From: Deltaproteobacteria bacterium
Lineage (GTDB): Bacteria; Desulfobacterota; Desulfomonilia; Desulfomonilales; Desulfomonilaceae
Length of the DNA: 64,000 nt
Assembly (NCBI GenBank): GCA_016875095.1
Contig: VGSG01000009.1
Coordinates: 1-64,000, forward strand
Direction: 5' to 3'
Shown here: one piece after another, positions 24,895 to 33,217 of the stretch
How the letters are laid out: each line of letters begins with the position of its first letter
How positions within the stretch are numbered: the first letter of the stretch is position 1
Position numbers and translations under genes: made by a program
The notes under the pieces: model-generated
Told to the model about the DNA's origin: nothing
Database searches by the model: none
Seen by the model: only the letters and a program-made list of their open reading frames with translations

Positions 24895-25728
24895 TCACAG
24901 CAGAAACCGGAAGCCCTCGGTGATCACCAGATCGTTTTCCACCTTTATCACTCCAGGGCACTGGGAGACGATCTCCTCTGCGAATTCCTTGTCCGCTTTT
25001 TGAGCGACGAGGCCGGTCATGCGCACCACCCCACCGCGTTCCGCCGTGATTTTGATATCGCGGGCCACGGCGGAGGTCAATTTGTTGCGCACCAGCGTTT
25101 CCGCGCGTTTGGCGACTGCAAGGGCTTTGAACGTTTCCGCGGACTGGGCCTTGTCAGGGACAGGCATCGTTTGCCTGACAGCCTCAATCAACGTCTTGGC
25201 CGCTGCGTGGGCGGTATAGCGCTCCGTGTTGAGAATAACGTCGTATAGACCCCAGTCATCCAGATTCGCCATGAAGATTGACTGTATCAACGACCTTCGG
25301 TCGCGGTCGTATTTCTTGACGAAATCCTCGGCAACCGCCGCTGAGGAGCCGCTTCGTTCCTGCACTCGGCGAACTCTTACGGCGAAGGGGGCCACGATGC
25401 GAGTGGTGAATACGCCGGGAAAGCCCCGCAGCACGATCTGCGCGCCGCGGCCGACCATCACCACATTTCCGCGGCTCGCCTGCTCAAAAGCCATAGCCTC
25501 GAAGAGGCTAAGGTAAGACGGTCTATCGAAGAATATGCGTTCGAAAAATCCGGCTCCGTGCTCTTTTTCGTAAGCCGCGCACGCCGCGCTATAATCGGGT
25601 TCGCAGGACAGCGCCAACTTGTGCAGGCCGTCCCTCCCGATCAGTTCCAAGCCCATCTCCGCGGCCACCAGAGAGGCTATTTCATCGCCGAACGAACCTA
25701 CTTGCCTCGATATGACGACTATGTTCAC
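24895..25728 (-). CDS. Cytidylate-kinase-like protein fused to a BON domain
   Basis: 277 residues. Residues 1 to about 195 form a cytidylate-kinase-like domain: VVISRQVGSFGDEIASLVAAE (P-loop-like region), RGNVVMVGRGAQIVL and RRVQERSGSS. From about 200 to 270 there is a BON-like fold (RDIKITAERGGVVRMTGLV followed by AEEIVSQCPGVIKVENDLVI). The Gly-Lys-Ser/Thr of a standard P-loop is not obvious, so nucleotide binding is uncertain. Its place inside a catabolic operon, between hydroxyacyl-CoA dehydrogenase and dehydratase genes, suggests a regulatory or sensing role rather than nucleotide synthesis. True CMP kinase function is unlikely. Confidence 0.7.
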   Translation of the reverse strand: MNIVVISRQVGSFGDEIASLVAAEMGLELIGRDGLHKLALSCEPDYSAACAAYEKEHGAGFFERIFFDRPSYLSLFEAMAFEQASRGNVVMVGRGAQIVLRGFPGVFTTRIVAPFAVRVRRVQERSGSSAAVAEDFVKKYDRDRRSLIQSIFMANLDDWGLYDVILNTERYTAHAAAKTLIEAVRQTMPVPDKAQSAETFKALAVAKRAETLVRNKLTSAVARDIKITAERGGVVRMTGLVAQKADKEFAEEIVSQCPGVIKVENDLVITEGFRFLL

Positions 25729-25776
25729 TCACGGCCTCCTTGCGACGGAAAGGTTCTTGACTCTCCAAGCTGCCTA

Positions 25777-26649
25777 TTACTGCTTTCGGGTTCCGTCGGG
25801 ATTGTATTCATACCAGCCCTTGCCGGTCTTACGGCCCAGGTGGCCCGCGGCCACCTTGCGCCGCAGTATCGCGGGCGGATGGAACTTGGGATCTCGTTCC
25901 TCCATGTACACGTTTGTGTACGCCATGAGCTGCACGTCCAGCCCTACCAGATCAGACGTCTCAAGGGGGCCCATCCTGCGTCCGAACGCGAGACGGAATC
26001 CCTTATCAAGATCCTCGGGTGTGACAACGCCGTTTTCCACGAGGCGCATAGCCTCCAGGTTGGCGAGCATATTGGCGCGATTGAGCGCGAAGCCCGCAAT
26101 ATCGGTCTTGACCATGATAGGCTCTTTGCCGAGGAAGCGCACGAATTCGGCGCCGAACGCAAACGTTTCATCATTCGTGCACACGCCTCTGATGACTTCC
26201 ACCGCGTCCATCATTGGGACGGGATTGAAGAAGTGTAGCCCAAGGAGACGCTCAGGTCCGCTCAGATCTTTGCCGATCGCGCTGATGGGAATAGCGGAAG
26301 TGTTCGTGGCCAGGACGGTGTGATGGCCTACGATCCCCTCAACACGGGCAAAGAGGTCTTGTTTGACCCTGAGATCCTCGAATACCGCTTCGATCACGAG
26401 ATCCGCGTCGGCCCCGACTTGAAGATCAGTCGACGCGGTGACGCGCGCGATAACTTCTGTCGGTTTCTCGGAAAGTTTACCCTTTTCCGCGAGCTTCTCC
26501 ACCGACCGGGAAATGGTCTTCATAGCTTTGTCGAGCATCTCCGGGCCTGTGTCTATCATGGTTGTCTTCAGGCCCTTTTGCGCGCCGACCTGAGCGATCC
26601 CGGATCCCATGGTCCCCGCGCCGATCACCAATACCTTGTCAATCTTCAC
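25777..26649 (-). CDS. 3-hydroxyacyl-CoA dehydrogenase
   Basis: 290 residues, the length of single-function 3-hydroxybutyryl-CoA dehydrogenases. The NAD-binding glycine motif VLVIGAGTMGSGIAQVGAQKG is at 5-25; the active site is GLHFFNPVPMMDAVEVIRG with the catalytic His, and the C-terminal dimer domain (NRANMLANLEAMRLVENG, MGPLETSDLVGLD) is complete. It oxidises a 3-hydroxyacyl-CoA to the 3-ketoacyl-CoA, feeding the thiolase encoded 55 bp upstream. Confidence 0.92.
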   Translation of the reverse strand: MKIDKVLVIGAGTMGSGIAQVGAQKGLKTTMIDTGPEMLDKAMKTISRSVEKLAEKGKLSEKPTEVIARVTASTDLQVGADADLVIEAVFEDLRVKQDLFARVEGIVGHHTVLATNTSAIPISAIGKDLSGPERLLGLHFFNPVPMMDAVEVIRGVCTNDETFAFGAEFVRFLGKEPIMVKTDIAGFALNRANMLANLEAMRLVENGVVTPEDLDKGFRLAFGRRMGPLETSDLVGLDVQLMAYTNVYMEERDPKFHPPAILRRKVAAGHLGRKTGKGWYEYNPDGTRKQ

Positions 26650-26704
26650 GGATAGCCTCCAATGCAGCGGTCATTGCCGCCTTATCATGGTCGGACCACG
26701 CTTG

Positions 26705-27892
26705 TCATCCCGTTTCATTACCGAATACGGCCACAGCGCTGATCTGCGGCGGTCCCCCAAAGGTGTGGGAGAGGCCGCGCCGGGGGTTCTTAATCTGGCG
26801 CTCGGGGTTGTCCACCTTTTGTTGAAGCTGTTTGTATACTTCGTACGTCATCCGCAGGCCGCTGGCGCCGATTGGATGACCGAAGCATTTTAGTCCGCCG
26901 TCGATATTGACCGGCAGCCCGCCGTGTCTTGTGAAGAAGCCCGACTCCACGTCCTCCCGCGCGTTGCCCGGCTCGCTGAACCCGAAATTCTCATAGATTG
27001 CCAGTTCGGTGATGGTGAAGCAATCGTGGACTTCGGCCAGGTCCAGTTCTTGTCGCGGGTTCTTGATCCCCGCCATGTCATAAGCCTGCCTGGAAGAGTT
27101 AATCAAGGAGTCGAATCGCAACCAATCGAATCCGGGTCGCAAGTGGGGTAGCATGGAGTCCATGGAGATGCCCACTCCTTTGAGATATATGGGGTCGGGC
27201 CGAAAACTCTTCGCCAGGTCGGAGCGGGTCACGATCGCGCAGGCCGCGCCGTCGCTGTTGCCGCAGCAGTCAAAGAGTCCGAGAGGCCACGAGACAATGG
27301 GGGCCGCGATGACCTTGTCCAAACTCACCTTGTTGTGGAAGTGCGCTTTGGGAGTAAGCCTGCCGTTCTCGTGGTTCTTGACCGCAATGCGTCCGATCAG
27401 TTCCTTACCCTGTTCGTCACTCAGGCCGTAAGTTTCGAAGTAGCGTTTGGCAATAAGCGCGAAGGATCCGGGAGCTGTTCGGCGGGCTTCCAGCACGGGA
27501 CTCATCCCGCGGCCCGCGCCCAATCCGGGATAGCCGGTGTCTTTGAGCTTTTCCACGCCCAGGGCCATGACCACGTCATACAAGCCGCTCGCGACGGCGA
27601 CGCAAGCCTCGATCAGAGCGACATGGCCGCTGGCGCACCAGTTCTCATTGCGAATGAGGGGAATGTTGCGCAGCTTGAGCGCATCCGCGGCTACGGAGGC
27701 GCCTATTCCTCCCACAGGCGCGTAGACCGTGCTGAACCAGCAGGCTTCTATGGATTCGGGTCCTATCCCCGCGTCCTGATACGCTTCATACGCAGCTTCT
27801 ATCGCCAAATCGGAAAGGCCCGCGTCCCAGCGCTCCCCGAACTTGCTACACCCCATCCCGATGATCGCAACCTTGTCTTTGATGCTGCCCAT
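26705..27892 (-). CDS. Thiolase-family (SCP-x type) acetyl-CoA acetyltransferase
   Basis: 395 residues with a thiolase fold of the SCP-x/DUF35-partner subgroup. The nucleophile Cys86 is present in RNENWCASGHVA, and the second-half motifs are EVHDCFTITELAIYEN and GLKCFGHPIGASGLRM. The usual C-terminal CxG cysteine motif is not evident (GGPPQISAVAVFG). It probably cleaves or forms a 3-ketoacyl-CoA. It lies 14 bp after the KAS/HMG-CoA-synthase-DUF35 fusion gene, so the two products may form a complex as archaeal thiolase/HMG-CoA synthase/DUF35 proteins do. Confidence 0.85.
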   Translation of the reverse strand: MGSIKDKVAIIGMGCSKFGERWDAGLSDLAIEAAYEAYQDAGIGPESIEACWFSTVYAPVGGIGASVAADALKLRNIPLIRNENWCASGHVALIEACVAVASGLYDVVMALGVEKLKDTGYPGLGAGRGMSPVLEARRTAPGSFALIAKRYFETYGLSDEQGKELIGRIAVKNHENGRLTPKAHFHNKVSLDKVIAAPIVSWPLGLFDCCGNSDGAACAIVTRSDLAKSFRPDPIYLKGVGISMDSMLPHLRPGFDWLRFDSLINSSRQAYDMAGIKNPRQELDLAEVHDCFTITELAIYENFGFSEPGNAREDVESGFFTRHGGLPVNIDGGLKCFGHPIGASGLRMTYEVYKQLQQKVDNPERQIKNPRRGLSHTFGGPPQISAVAVFGNETG

Positions 27893-27906
27893 AGTTCACC
27901 CCTCGT

Positions 27907-29325
27907 TCACCTGACCGGCCGGCATTTCCAGAAGTAGTTGTGGAAGTCTCCCAATTCGTGAAACCGGCGAAGAGTAAGGCGCACCGGCATGCCCACCCGC
28001 ACGTCCGCTGGCCGGCAATCGGTCATTAATCCGTAGAAGCGCGCGCTGTTTTCCATTTCCACTACTGTCTGCACCACCACCGGGTCGTCACTTCGGCCGG
28101 CGAGATTGTCCTGGCTGAACGAAAAAACCTTTCCCTGGAGCCCGGAAAGGCGAACAGTCTCGAATCGATCGAGACTCCGACAATTGTTGCAAACCCGCTG
28201 AATAGGAAACGCGACTTCTCCGCATTCCCGGCATCGACTACCCCGGCAGCGCAACAAGGAATCCCGCTCTCGCCACGTTGCGGATGCGGAAGGGAGAATG
28301 CGAAAAGGCTCGCCCGGCAAGGGTTCGACGGATTCCTTGTAGCTGAGAAAGCGCGCGTAAGAGTTCAAGGCGCCCCGGGCGGTTATCTGTTCACCGACAG
28401 AATGTTTCGGCGCTTCGGACGCCGGATTGGCGGCGACCCTGAAGAGCAGGGCCTCTGCCCCGTCCCCGTACCCTGCCACAAGCAGGGTTTGTCCGGGTCG
28501 GGCCTTCTCCAGAGCCTCGGTCAACATCAGAAGGGGGTGGGCGGCGCCCGTAAAGCCGACTTCGTTGAGCAGAGAGTCGGCAGCCGCCTCTTCCTTATCC
28601 ATGCCCGTAACTTTGAGCAGGTCCTTCAGGGAACGCTGATCCGGCGCCGCCACCACAGCTCGATCCACTTCAGAAGGCTTCAGTCCGAGCTTGGTCAACA
28701 AGCTGCTGATTACCTCCTTCATCAAAGCCATATACCCTACGCTCGTGATGAAGCGGCCCTCCCATGCGCGCACGTATCTGTCACCGGGGTTGCGCCACAC
28801 GTCCGTGATGTAATCGTTGAGACCATAGCCGCCCATATATTCGAGAACTTCATTCGATCCGCCCACCAGGACGGCCGCGGCCCCATCGCCGAACTGCTGC
28901 TCCGGATCCGAGCGAGGATAACCCTGACGAGTGTCCGCCGCGGCCACCAGAATCGTATCCGCCGTGCCTGCCGAAACAGCGTCCAGGGCCAGACGCAGGG
29001 CGCTCAGCGAAGAACGCAAAGAATGCGCATAATCGACTGTCAGAATTCCCCGGTCAAGATCCAGCGCTGTCGCTAACAGAGCCGCAGCCTGTTTTTCCAA
29101 GTAAGGCGCGGTGGTGGACGCGAAGAAGATCCCGCTCAGTCTCGATCGATCTTCCTCCTTCAAGCAGGCCTGCGCAGCTTCCGCCGCCATGGTCAGGGAA
29201 TCCTCGTCGTGGTTCGCTACGCTGCGACACCCGGGCAGAGCGCTTCGTTCCCACGCGGCTGCTATGACCTTTCGATCCATCTTAAGGTAGGGCACGTATC
29301 CCGCGGCTCGAACAATACCTGCCAT
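27907..29325 (-). CDS. KAS III/HMG-CoA-synthase-like protein fused to DUF35 (Zn ribbon + OB fold)
   Basis: 472 residues from ATG 29325, which has AGGAGG upstream. Residues 1 to about 335 have the HMG-CoA synthase/ketoacyl synthase III fold (GIFFASTTAPYLEKQAAALL, FGDGAAAVLVGG). Residues about 340-472 are DUF35: zinc ribbon cysteines in RCRGSRCRECGEVAFP and RVCNNC, then an OB fold. Where the family nucleophile Cys should stand, the protein reads VDYAHSLRSSLSAL (98-111), so Ser or Ala replaces it. It may thus be a non-condensing partner, a scaffold, or use another mechanism. Its neighbours are a thiolase and an acyl-CoA mutase. Confidence 0.8.
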   Translation of the reverse strand: MAGIVRAAGYVPYLKMDRKVIAAAWERSALPGCRSVANHDEDSLTMAAEAAQACLKEEDRSRLSGIFFASTTAPYLEKQAAALLATALDLDRGILTVDYAHSLRSSLSALRLALDAVSAGTADTILVAAADTRQGYPRSDPEQQFGDGAAAVLVGGSNEVLEYMGGYGLNDYITDVWRNPGDRYVRAWEGRFITSVGYMALMKEVISSLLTKLGLKPSEVDRAVVAAPDQRSLKDLLKVTGMDKEEAAADSLLNEVGFTGAAHPLLMLTEALEKARPGQTLLVAGYGDGAEALLFRVAANPASEAPKHSVGEQITARGALNSYARFLSYKESVEPLPGEPFRILPSASATWRERDSLLRCRGSRCRECGEVAFPIQRVCNNCRSLDRFETVRLSGLQGKVFSFSQDNLAGRSDDPVVVQTVVEMENSARFYGLMTDCRPADVRVGMPVRLTLRRFHELGDFHNYFWKCRPVR

Positions 29326-29485
29326 AAGAATAATTCCTCCTCGGTCCACTACAGTCGGACTCTAGGAAAATCGGCTTGCGTCCGAATAACGATGGAAGAT
29401 GCCGCATCAGTGAAAGGTTAATGAACTCGACGACATTGCCGCCTGTGGGGCGAAGAGCAACGGCGCGGGCTGCGGTCCAAGATCT

Positions 29486-31141
29486 CTAGATTGTGCGGAC
29501 GGGTTTGTACTCCCCGAAAACTTCCCGCAGCGCGCCGCAGATCTCTCCCAGACTCGCGTATGCCTCCGACGCTTCAATGAGAACGGGCATCAGGTTCCGA
29601 TCGCCCTGCGCGGCCTCACGCAGCGCGCCAAGCGCGGCAGTCACCTTATCCGCGCTGCGTCGCCTCCGCAATGCCTGAAGACGCTCGATCTGGTCTTGCT
29701 CCGCCTGCGGATTCGATTGGAAGATGTTGACGCGCTGTTCGCCTTCCTCTTCCACCTGGTGCTTGTTCAGTCCCACTACGACTCGCCGACCCTGCTCGAT
29801 GTCGCGTTGGATCTCGTACGCGCGGCCTTCGATCTCCCTCTGGACAAAACCGCGCTCAATCGCGGCCACCGCGCCCCCCATGTCGTCTATCCGCATGATA
29901 AGAGCCTTGATCTCTTCGCACATGCGCCTGGTGAGCGCCTCAACGTAATACGAGCCTCCCAGAGGATCAACAGTGTCCGTCACACCGGCTTCCTCCAGGA
30001 GGATCTGCTGAGTGCGAATGCTGCAGCGGACCGACTCTTCGGTGGGCAGGGAGAGGGCCTCGTCGTACGAACATGCGGCAATTGATTGGGCTCCACCCAG
30101 GACCGCCGCCAAAACCTGGTACGCCACCCGAACCGCGTTGTTGACGGGTTGTTGCGCCGTGAGGCTCGCGCCGGAAGTCTGGGTATGGAAGCGCAACATC
30201 CACGAGCGAGGGTCCTTTGCCCCGAAGCGTTCCCGCAGCAACTCCGCCCAGACTCGACGAGCCGCTCGGTATTTGGCGGCCTCTTCAAAGATTTTGTTCG
30301 CTGTGTTGAAAATCCAACTAATGCGAGGCGCGAAGCTGTCTATGTCCAAACCCGCGGCCAACCCGGCCTGGATGTAGGCAATGGCATTGCTGAAGCTGAA
30401 GGCAATCTCCTGAACCGCGGAGCAGCCCGCCTCACGCATGTGGTACCCCGCGATGTTGATGCTGTTGAAGCGCGGAAGATGCTCGCCGCAATAAGCGAAA
30501 ATGTCGGTGATCAACCTGATGGACGGCTTGGGCGGAAAAATATAGGTCCCACGGACCGTATACTCTTTGAGAATGTCGTTCTGAATAGTCCCGCTGAGCG
30601 CCTTGGGATCCAGGTTCCGTTTCCGGGCCAGGCTGATGTACATTGCCAGGAGTATGGCCGCGGGAGCGTTGATGGTCATGGAGGTGGAGAGCTTATCGAG
30701 CGGCAGGCCGTCAAAGATACTCTCCATATCTTCCAGCGTGTCCACCGGGACCCCTACCTTGCCCACTTCACCCGCGCTCATGGGGTCGTCGGAGTCGTAC
30801 CCGATCTGGGTGGGAAGATCAAAGGCCACGCTGAGCCCGGTCTGACCATGCTCCAGCAGGTAGCGAAAACGGCGGTTGGTGTCCTGTGGCGATTCGTAGC
30901 CCGAATACTGCCGTATGGTCCAGGGCCGAGCCAGATACATGCCGGAGTGGATACCGCGAGTGAACGGATACTGACCCGGGAAGCCGATCTCCGCGAGATA
31001 ATCCTGGCCGTCCACTTCGGCAGGCGTATAGAGAGGTTCCACGGCCGCGCCCCAATCCGTTTGCCGGCGTTTCAGACCGGCAAGGGATTTGTCGGCGTGA
31101 ACCCATTGTTCCTTGATCTCGCGGAAATTCGTGCTGTCCAT
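29486..31141 (-). CDS. Acyl-CoA mutase large subunit (methylmalonyl-CoA mutase family), no B12 domain
   Basis: 551 residues, the TIM-barrel half of a coenzyme-B12-dependent acyl-CoA mutase. Tyr79 (PWTIRQYSGY), Arg197 (LKEYTVRGTYIFPP) and His234 (AGYHMREAG) match Tyr89, Arg207 and His244 of methylmalonyl-CoA mutase, so a carboxylated substrate is possible. Other pocket residues differ: RGIHSGMY replaces the usual RGPYATMY. The C-terminal B12-binding domain is absent and no small B12 subunit gene is seen in the window. ATG 31141 is preferred because GGAGAAG precedes it. It rearranges the carbon skeleton of a CoA ester in this module. Confidence 0.85.
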   Translation of the reverse strand: MDSTNFREIKEQWVHADKSLAGLKRRQTDWGAAVEPLYTPAEVDGQDYLAEIGFPGQYPFTRGIHSGMYLARPWTIRQYSGYESPQDTNRRFRYLLEHGQTGLSVAFDLPTQIGYDSDDPMSAGEVGKVGVPVDTLEDMESIFDGLPLDKLSTSMTINAPAAILLAMYISLARKRNLDPKALSGTIQNDILKEYTVRGTYIFPPKPSIRLITDIFAYCGEHLPRFNSINIAGYHMREAGCSAVQEIAFSFSNAIAYIQAGLAAGLDIDSFAPRISWIFNTANKIFEEAAKYRAARRVWAELLRERFGAKDPRSWMLRFHTQTSGASLTAQQPVNNAVRVAYQVLAAVLGGAQSIAACSYDEALSLPTEESVRCSIRTQQILLEEAGVTDTVDPLGGSYYVEALTRRMCEEIKALIMRIDDMGGAVAAIERGFVQREIEGRAYEIQRDIEQGRRVVVGLNKHQVEEEGEQRVNIFQSNPQAEQDQIERLQALRRRRSADKVTAALGALREAAQGDRNLMPVLIEASEAYASLGEICGALREVFGEYKPVRTI

Positions 31142-31191
31142 GTCTGCTCTTCTCCTGTCCCCAGGAAAGGCCCTACTCACCGTCGCCCCGA

Positions 31192-32334
31192 TCAAAAGCC
31201 GCATTCTCTGGCGATCACCATCTTGTGCACTTCGGAAGTCCCTTCGGTCACGGTGAAGAGCCTGCCGTCGCGCCAGTGTCTTTGAACCGCGTACTCCATC
31301 ATGTACCCGTAACCGCCGTGGATCTGCATGGCGTCATTCAAAATCTTCTGCAGGGTCTCGGTGCAAAAGAGCTTTACCATGGAGGACTCCTTTCGCACGT
31401 TTACGCCGGAGTCGTACAGATGAGCCGTGTAATAGGTGTAGGTCCGCATGATATCGACGTTCATGGCCATTTCGGCCAACTTGAAGCGAGTCGCCTGGAA
31501 TTCGATAATGGGCCGTCCGAATTGCACCCGCTCCTTGGCATATTGCGCGGACAGCTCGTATGCGGCTTGCGCGGTCCCAGTGGACCGACTCCCATAGGTT
31601 ATCCGGCCGGAGATCAGGGTATCGTCAATTTGCTTGAAGCCACCGCCTTCCTTGCCGCCGATCATGTTGGACGCGGGAACCACACAGTCTTCAAACACGA
31701 GTTCAGCAGTCTCCGTGCAGCGGTTGCCCACCTTCTTGAGCTTGGGGGAGACGTTGAATCCCGGGGCGCTGCGCTCCACAATGAAGAGGTTAATGCCTTC
31801 TCCGCGACGTTCCGGTTGCGTGTACGCGGCTACGACCACATAATCGCAAATAGGGCCGTTGGAGATAAACATCTTTGAGCCGTTGATGATGTAATTGTCT
31901 CCATCTCGCTCCGCTCTGGTCTGAAGGGAAGCCACGTCCGAGCCGGCATTGGGTTCAGTCAAACCGAACGCGGCTATTTTTTCGCCCTTTATGGCGGGAA
32001 CGAGAAAGCGCTCCTTCTGTTCCTCGGAACCGTACTGATAGATCGGCATGGCGCCGAGGCCGCTGTGCGCCACCACCGCTCCCGCAATGCCGGAGCATAC
32101 TCGCGTGAGCTCTTCGACCAGGATGCACTCGGCTATCTTGTCCGCGCCCCCGCCGCCAAGCTCCTCGGGATAGCGCGGGCAGAGGAATCCATATTCAGCC
32201 ATGCGTTTGAACAGGTGTTTGGGGAAAGTCTCGGTCTCCTCCGCCTCTTCGACCAGAGGCGCAATTTCATTTTCCGCAAAGGCTCTGATAGCGTCGCGGA
32301 AAATGCGGTGTTCCTCGGTGAGTTGATATGCCAT
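31192..32334 (-). CDS. Acyl-CoA dehydrogenase
   Basis: About 380 residues, full length. The flavin/substrate motif AFGLTEPNAGSDVASLQT, the middle beta domain and the C-terminal helical domain ([36 protein letters not shown]) are present. The catalytic Glu is at the usual MCAD/BCAD place in TVTEGTSEVHKMV. It introduces an alpha-beta double bond and passes electrons to ETF. ATG 32334 (AYQLTEEHRIFRDAI) is used; an upstream ATG at 32370 adds non-family residues. It differs in active-site layout from the second dehydrogenase in the cluster (36377-37540). Confidence 0.9.
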   Translation of the reverse strand: MAYQLTEEHRIFRDAIRAFAENEIAPLVEEAEETETFPKHLFKRMAEYGFLCPRYPEELGGGGADKIAECILVEELTRVCSGIAGAVVAHSGLGAMPIYQYGSEEQKERFLVPAIKGEKIAAFGLTEPNAGSDVASLQTRAERDGDNYIINGSKMFISNGPICDYVVVAAYTQPERRGEGINLFIVERSAPGFNVSPKLKKVGNRCTETAELVFEDCVVPASNMIGGKEGGGFKQIDDTLISGRITYGSRSTGTAQAAYELSAQYAKERVQFGRPIIEFQATRFKLAEMAMNVDIMRTYTYYTAHLYDSGVNVRKESSMVKLFCTETLQKILNDAMQIHGGYGYMMEYAVQRHWRDGRLFTVTEGTSEVHKMVIARECGF

Positions 32335-32415
32335 ATGCGTAAGACTCCTAAGAGAACTGCGTTCGGTCAAGAAGCAGGTATAAGGCCGCGATGCGAATTT
32401 TCCGCAGGAACGATT

Positions 32416-33153
32416 TTACATGCCGACTTTTCCGAGGGTGACTTCCCTCACCCCACCCAAGAGTATGTCCGGCGCCTGGCGAATACGAAGGCTGTTTATG
32501 ACCCGCGCCCGGCCCGAAGCAATGTGCCTTCTTGTCGCCGCAATCGCTTCTTGCGCCTCACCTCGGCTCAAGGCGTCCAGTAGCGCGCGATGCTCCTGGA
32601 CGATCCCCAGAATCTGCTCGTTACTGAAGTACTCGGGCCGGTATTTCAGGTAGAGTTTCTCGAAGATCTCCTCAAGCATGGTGTAGATCACCTCATTCGC
32701 GGCGAACTCGGCAATCTTGAGATGGAAATGCGCGTCCACCAAGATCAGCCGACGGCCGATCAGATTCTCCGATTCCATACTGTGCTTCTTGAAGGTCTTC
32801 TTGAATTGGCTGACGACTCGGGGGTTCAGGTTCTCCACGATCCGAGGGATTATGTATATCTCAAGGGCTTCACGGGCTTCGTAGAGCTGGAGCGCCTCTT
32901 GCTCGGTGATTTCGCTGACGAAGTACCCCTTGTTAGGCGCATACGTAACAAAACCGGATGCCTTCAGCCGGTTGAGCGCCTGTATCACAGGGGTTACGCT
33001 CACATTCAGCCGTCGAGCCAGGTCCGTGTAAATGATCTTTTGTCCGGGCGCGAGAAGGCTCGAATAGAGCATATTGCGGATTTTCTGGAATGTTTCTTCA
33101 ATGGCCGCGCCCCGTTTTGGGGGCGCTCCGTTGTGTGTGATCATATTCTTCAT
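32416..33153 (-). CDS. GntR-family (FadR/VanR-like) transcriptional regulator
   Basis: 245 residues. An amino-terminal winged helix (IYTDLARRLNVSVTPVIQAL, GFVTYAPNKGYFVSEIT) is followed by an all-helical FCD ligand-binding domain with metal-ligand-like Asp and His residues (LVDAHFHLKIAE, EHRALLDALSRGE). It is embedded in the middle of the catabolic cluster, between a ligase and a dehydrogenase gene, and is likely its local regulator, sensing an acid or CoA-ester intermediate. A candidate operator is the inverted repeat upstream of dctP (45359-45378), but this link is only an inference. Confidence 0.88.
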   Translation of the reverse strand: MKNMITHNGAPPKRGAAIEETFQKIRNMLYSSLLAPGQKIIYTDLARRLNVSVTPVIQALNRLKASGFVTYAPNKGYFVSEITEQEALQLYEAREALEIYIIPRIVENLNPRVVSQFKKTFKKHSMESENLIGRRLILVDAHFHLKIAEFAANEVIYTMLEEIFEKLYLKYRPEYFSNEQILGIVQEHRALLDALSRGEAQEAIAATRRHIASGRARVINSLRIRQAPDILLGGVREVTLGKVGM

Positions 33154-33217
33154 GGTGTCGCATGTTCTCCACTAAATGTCGGCGCATTGCTCGATTTGCC
33201 GGGCGCCGTTTCCACCG

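Noticed and set aside
30086-31285. Plus-strand frame of about 400 codons opposite the mutase gene
   Set aside because: The mutase on the other strand has strong family motifs over the whole length; the antisense frame has none.
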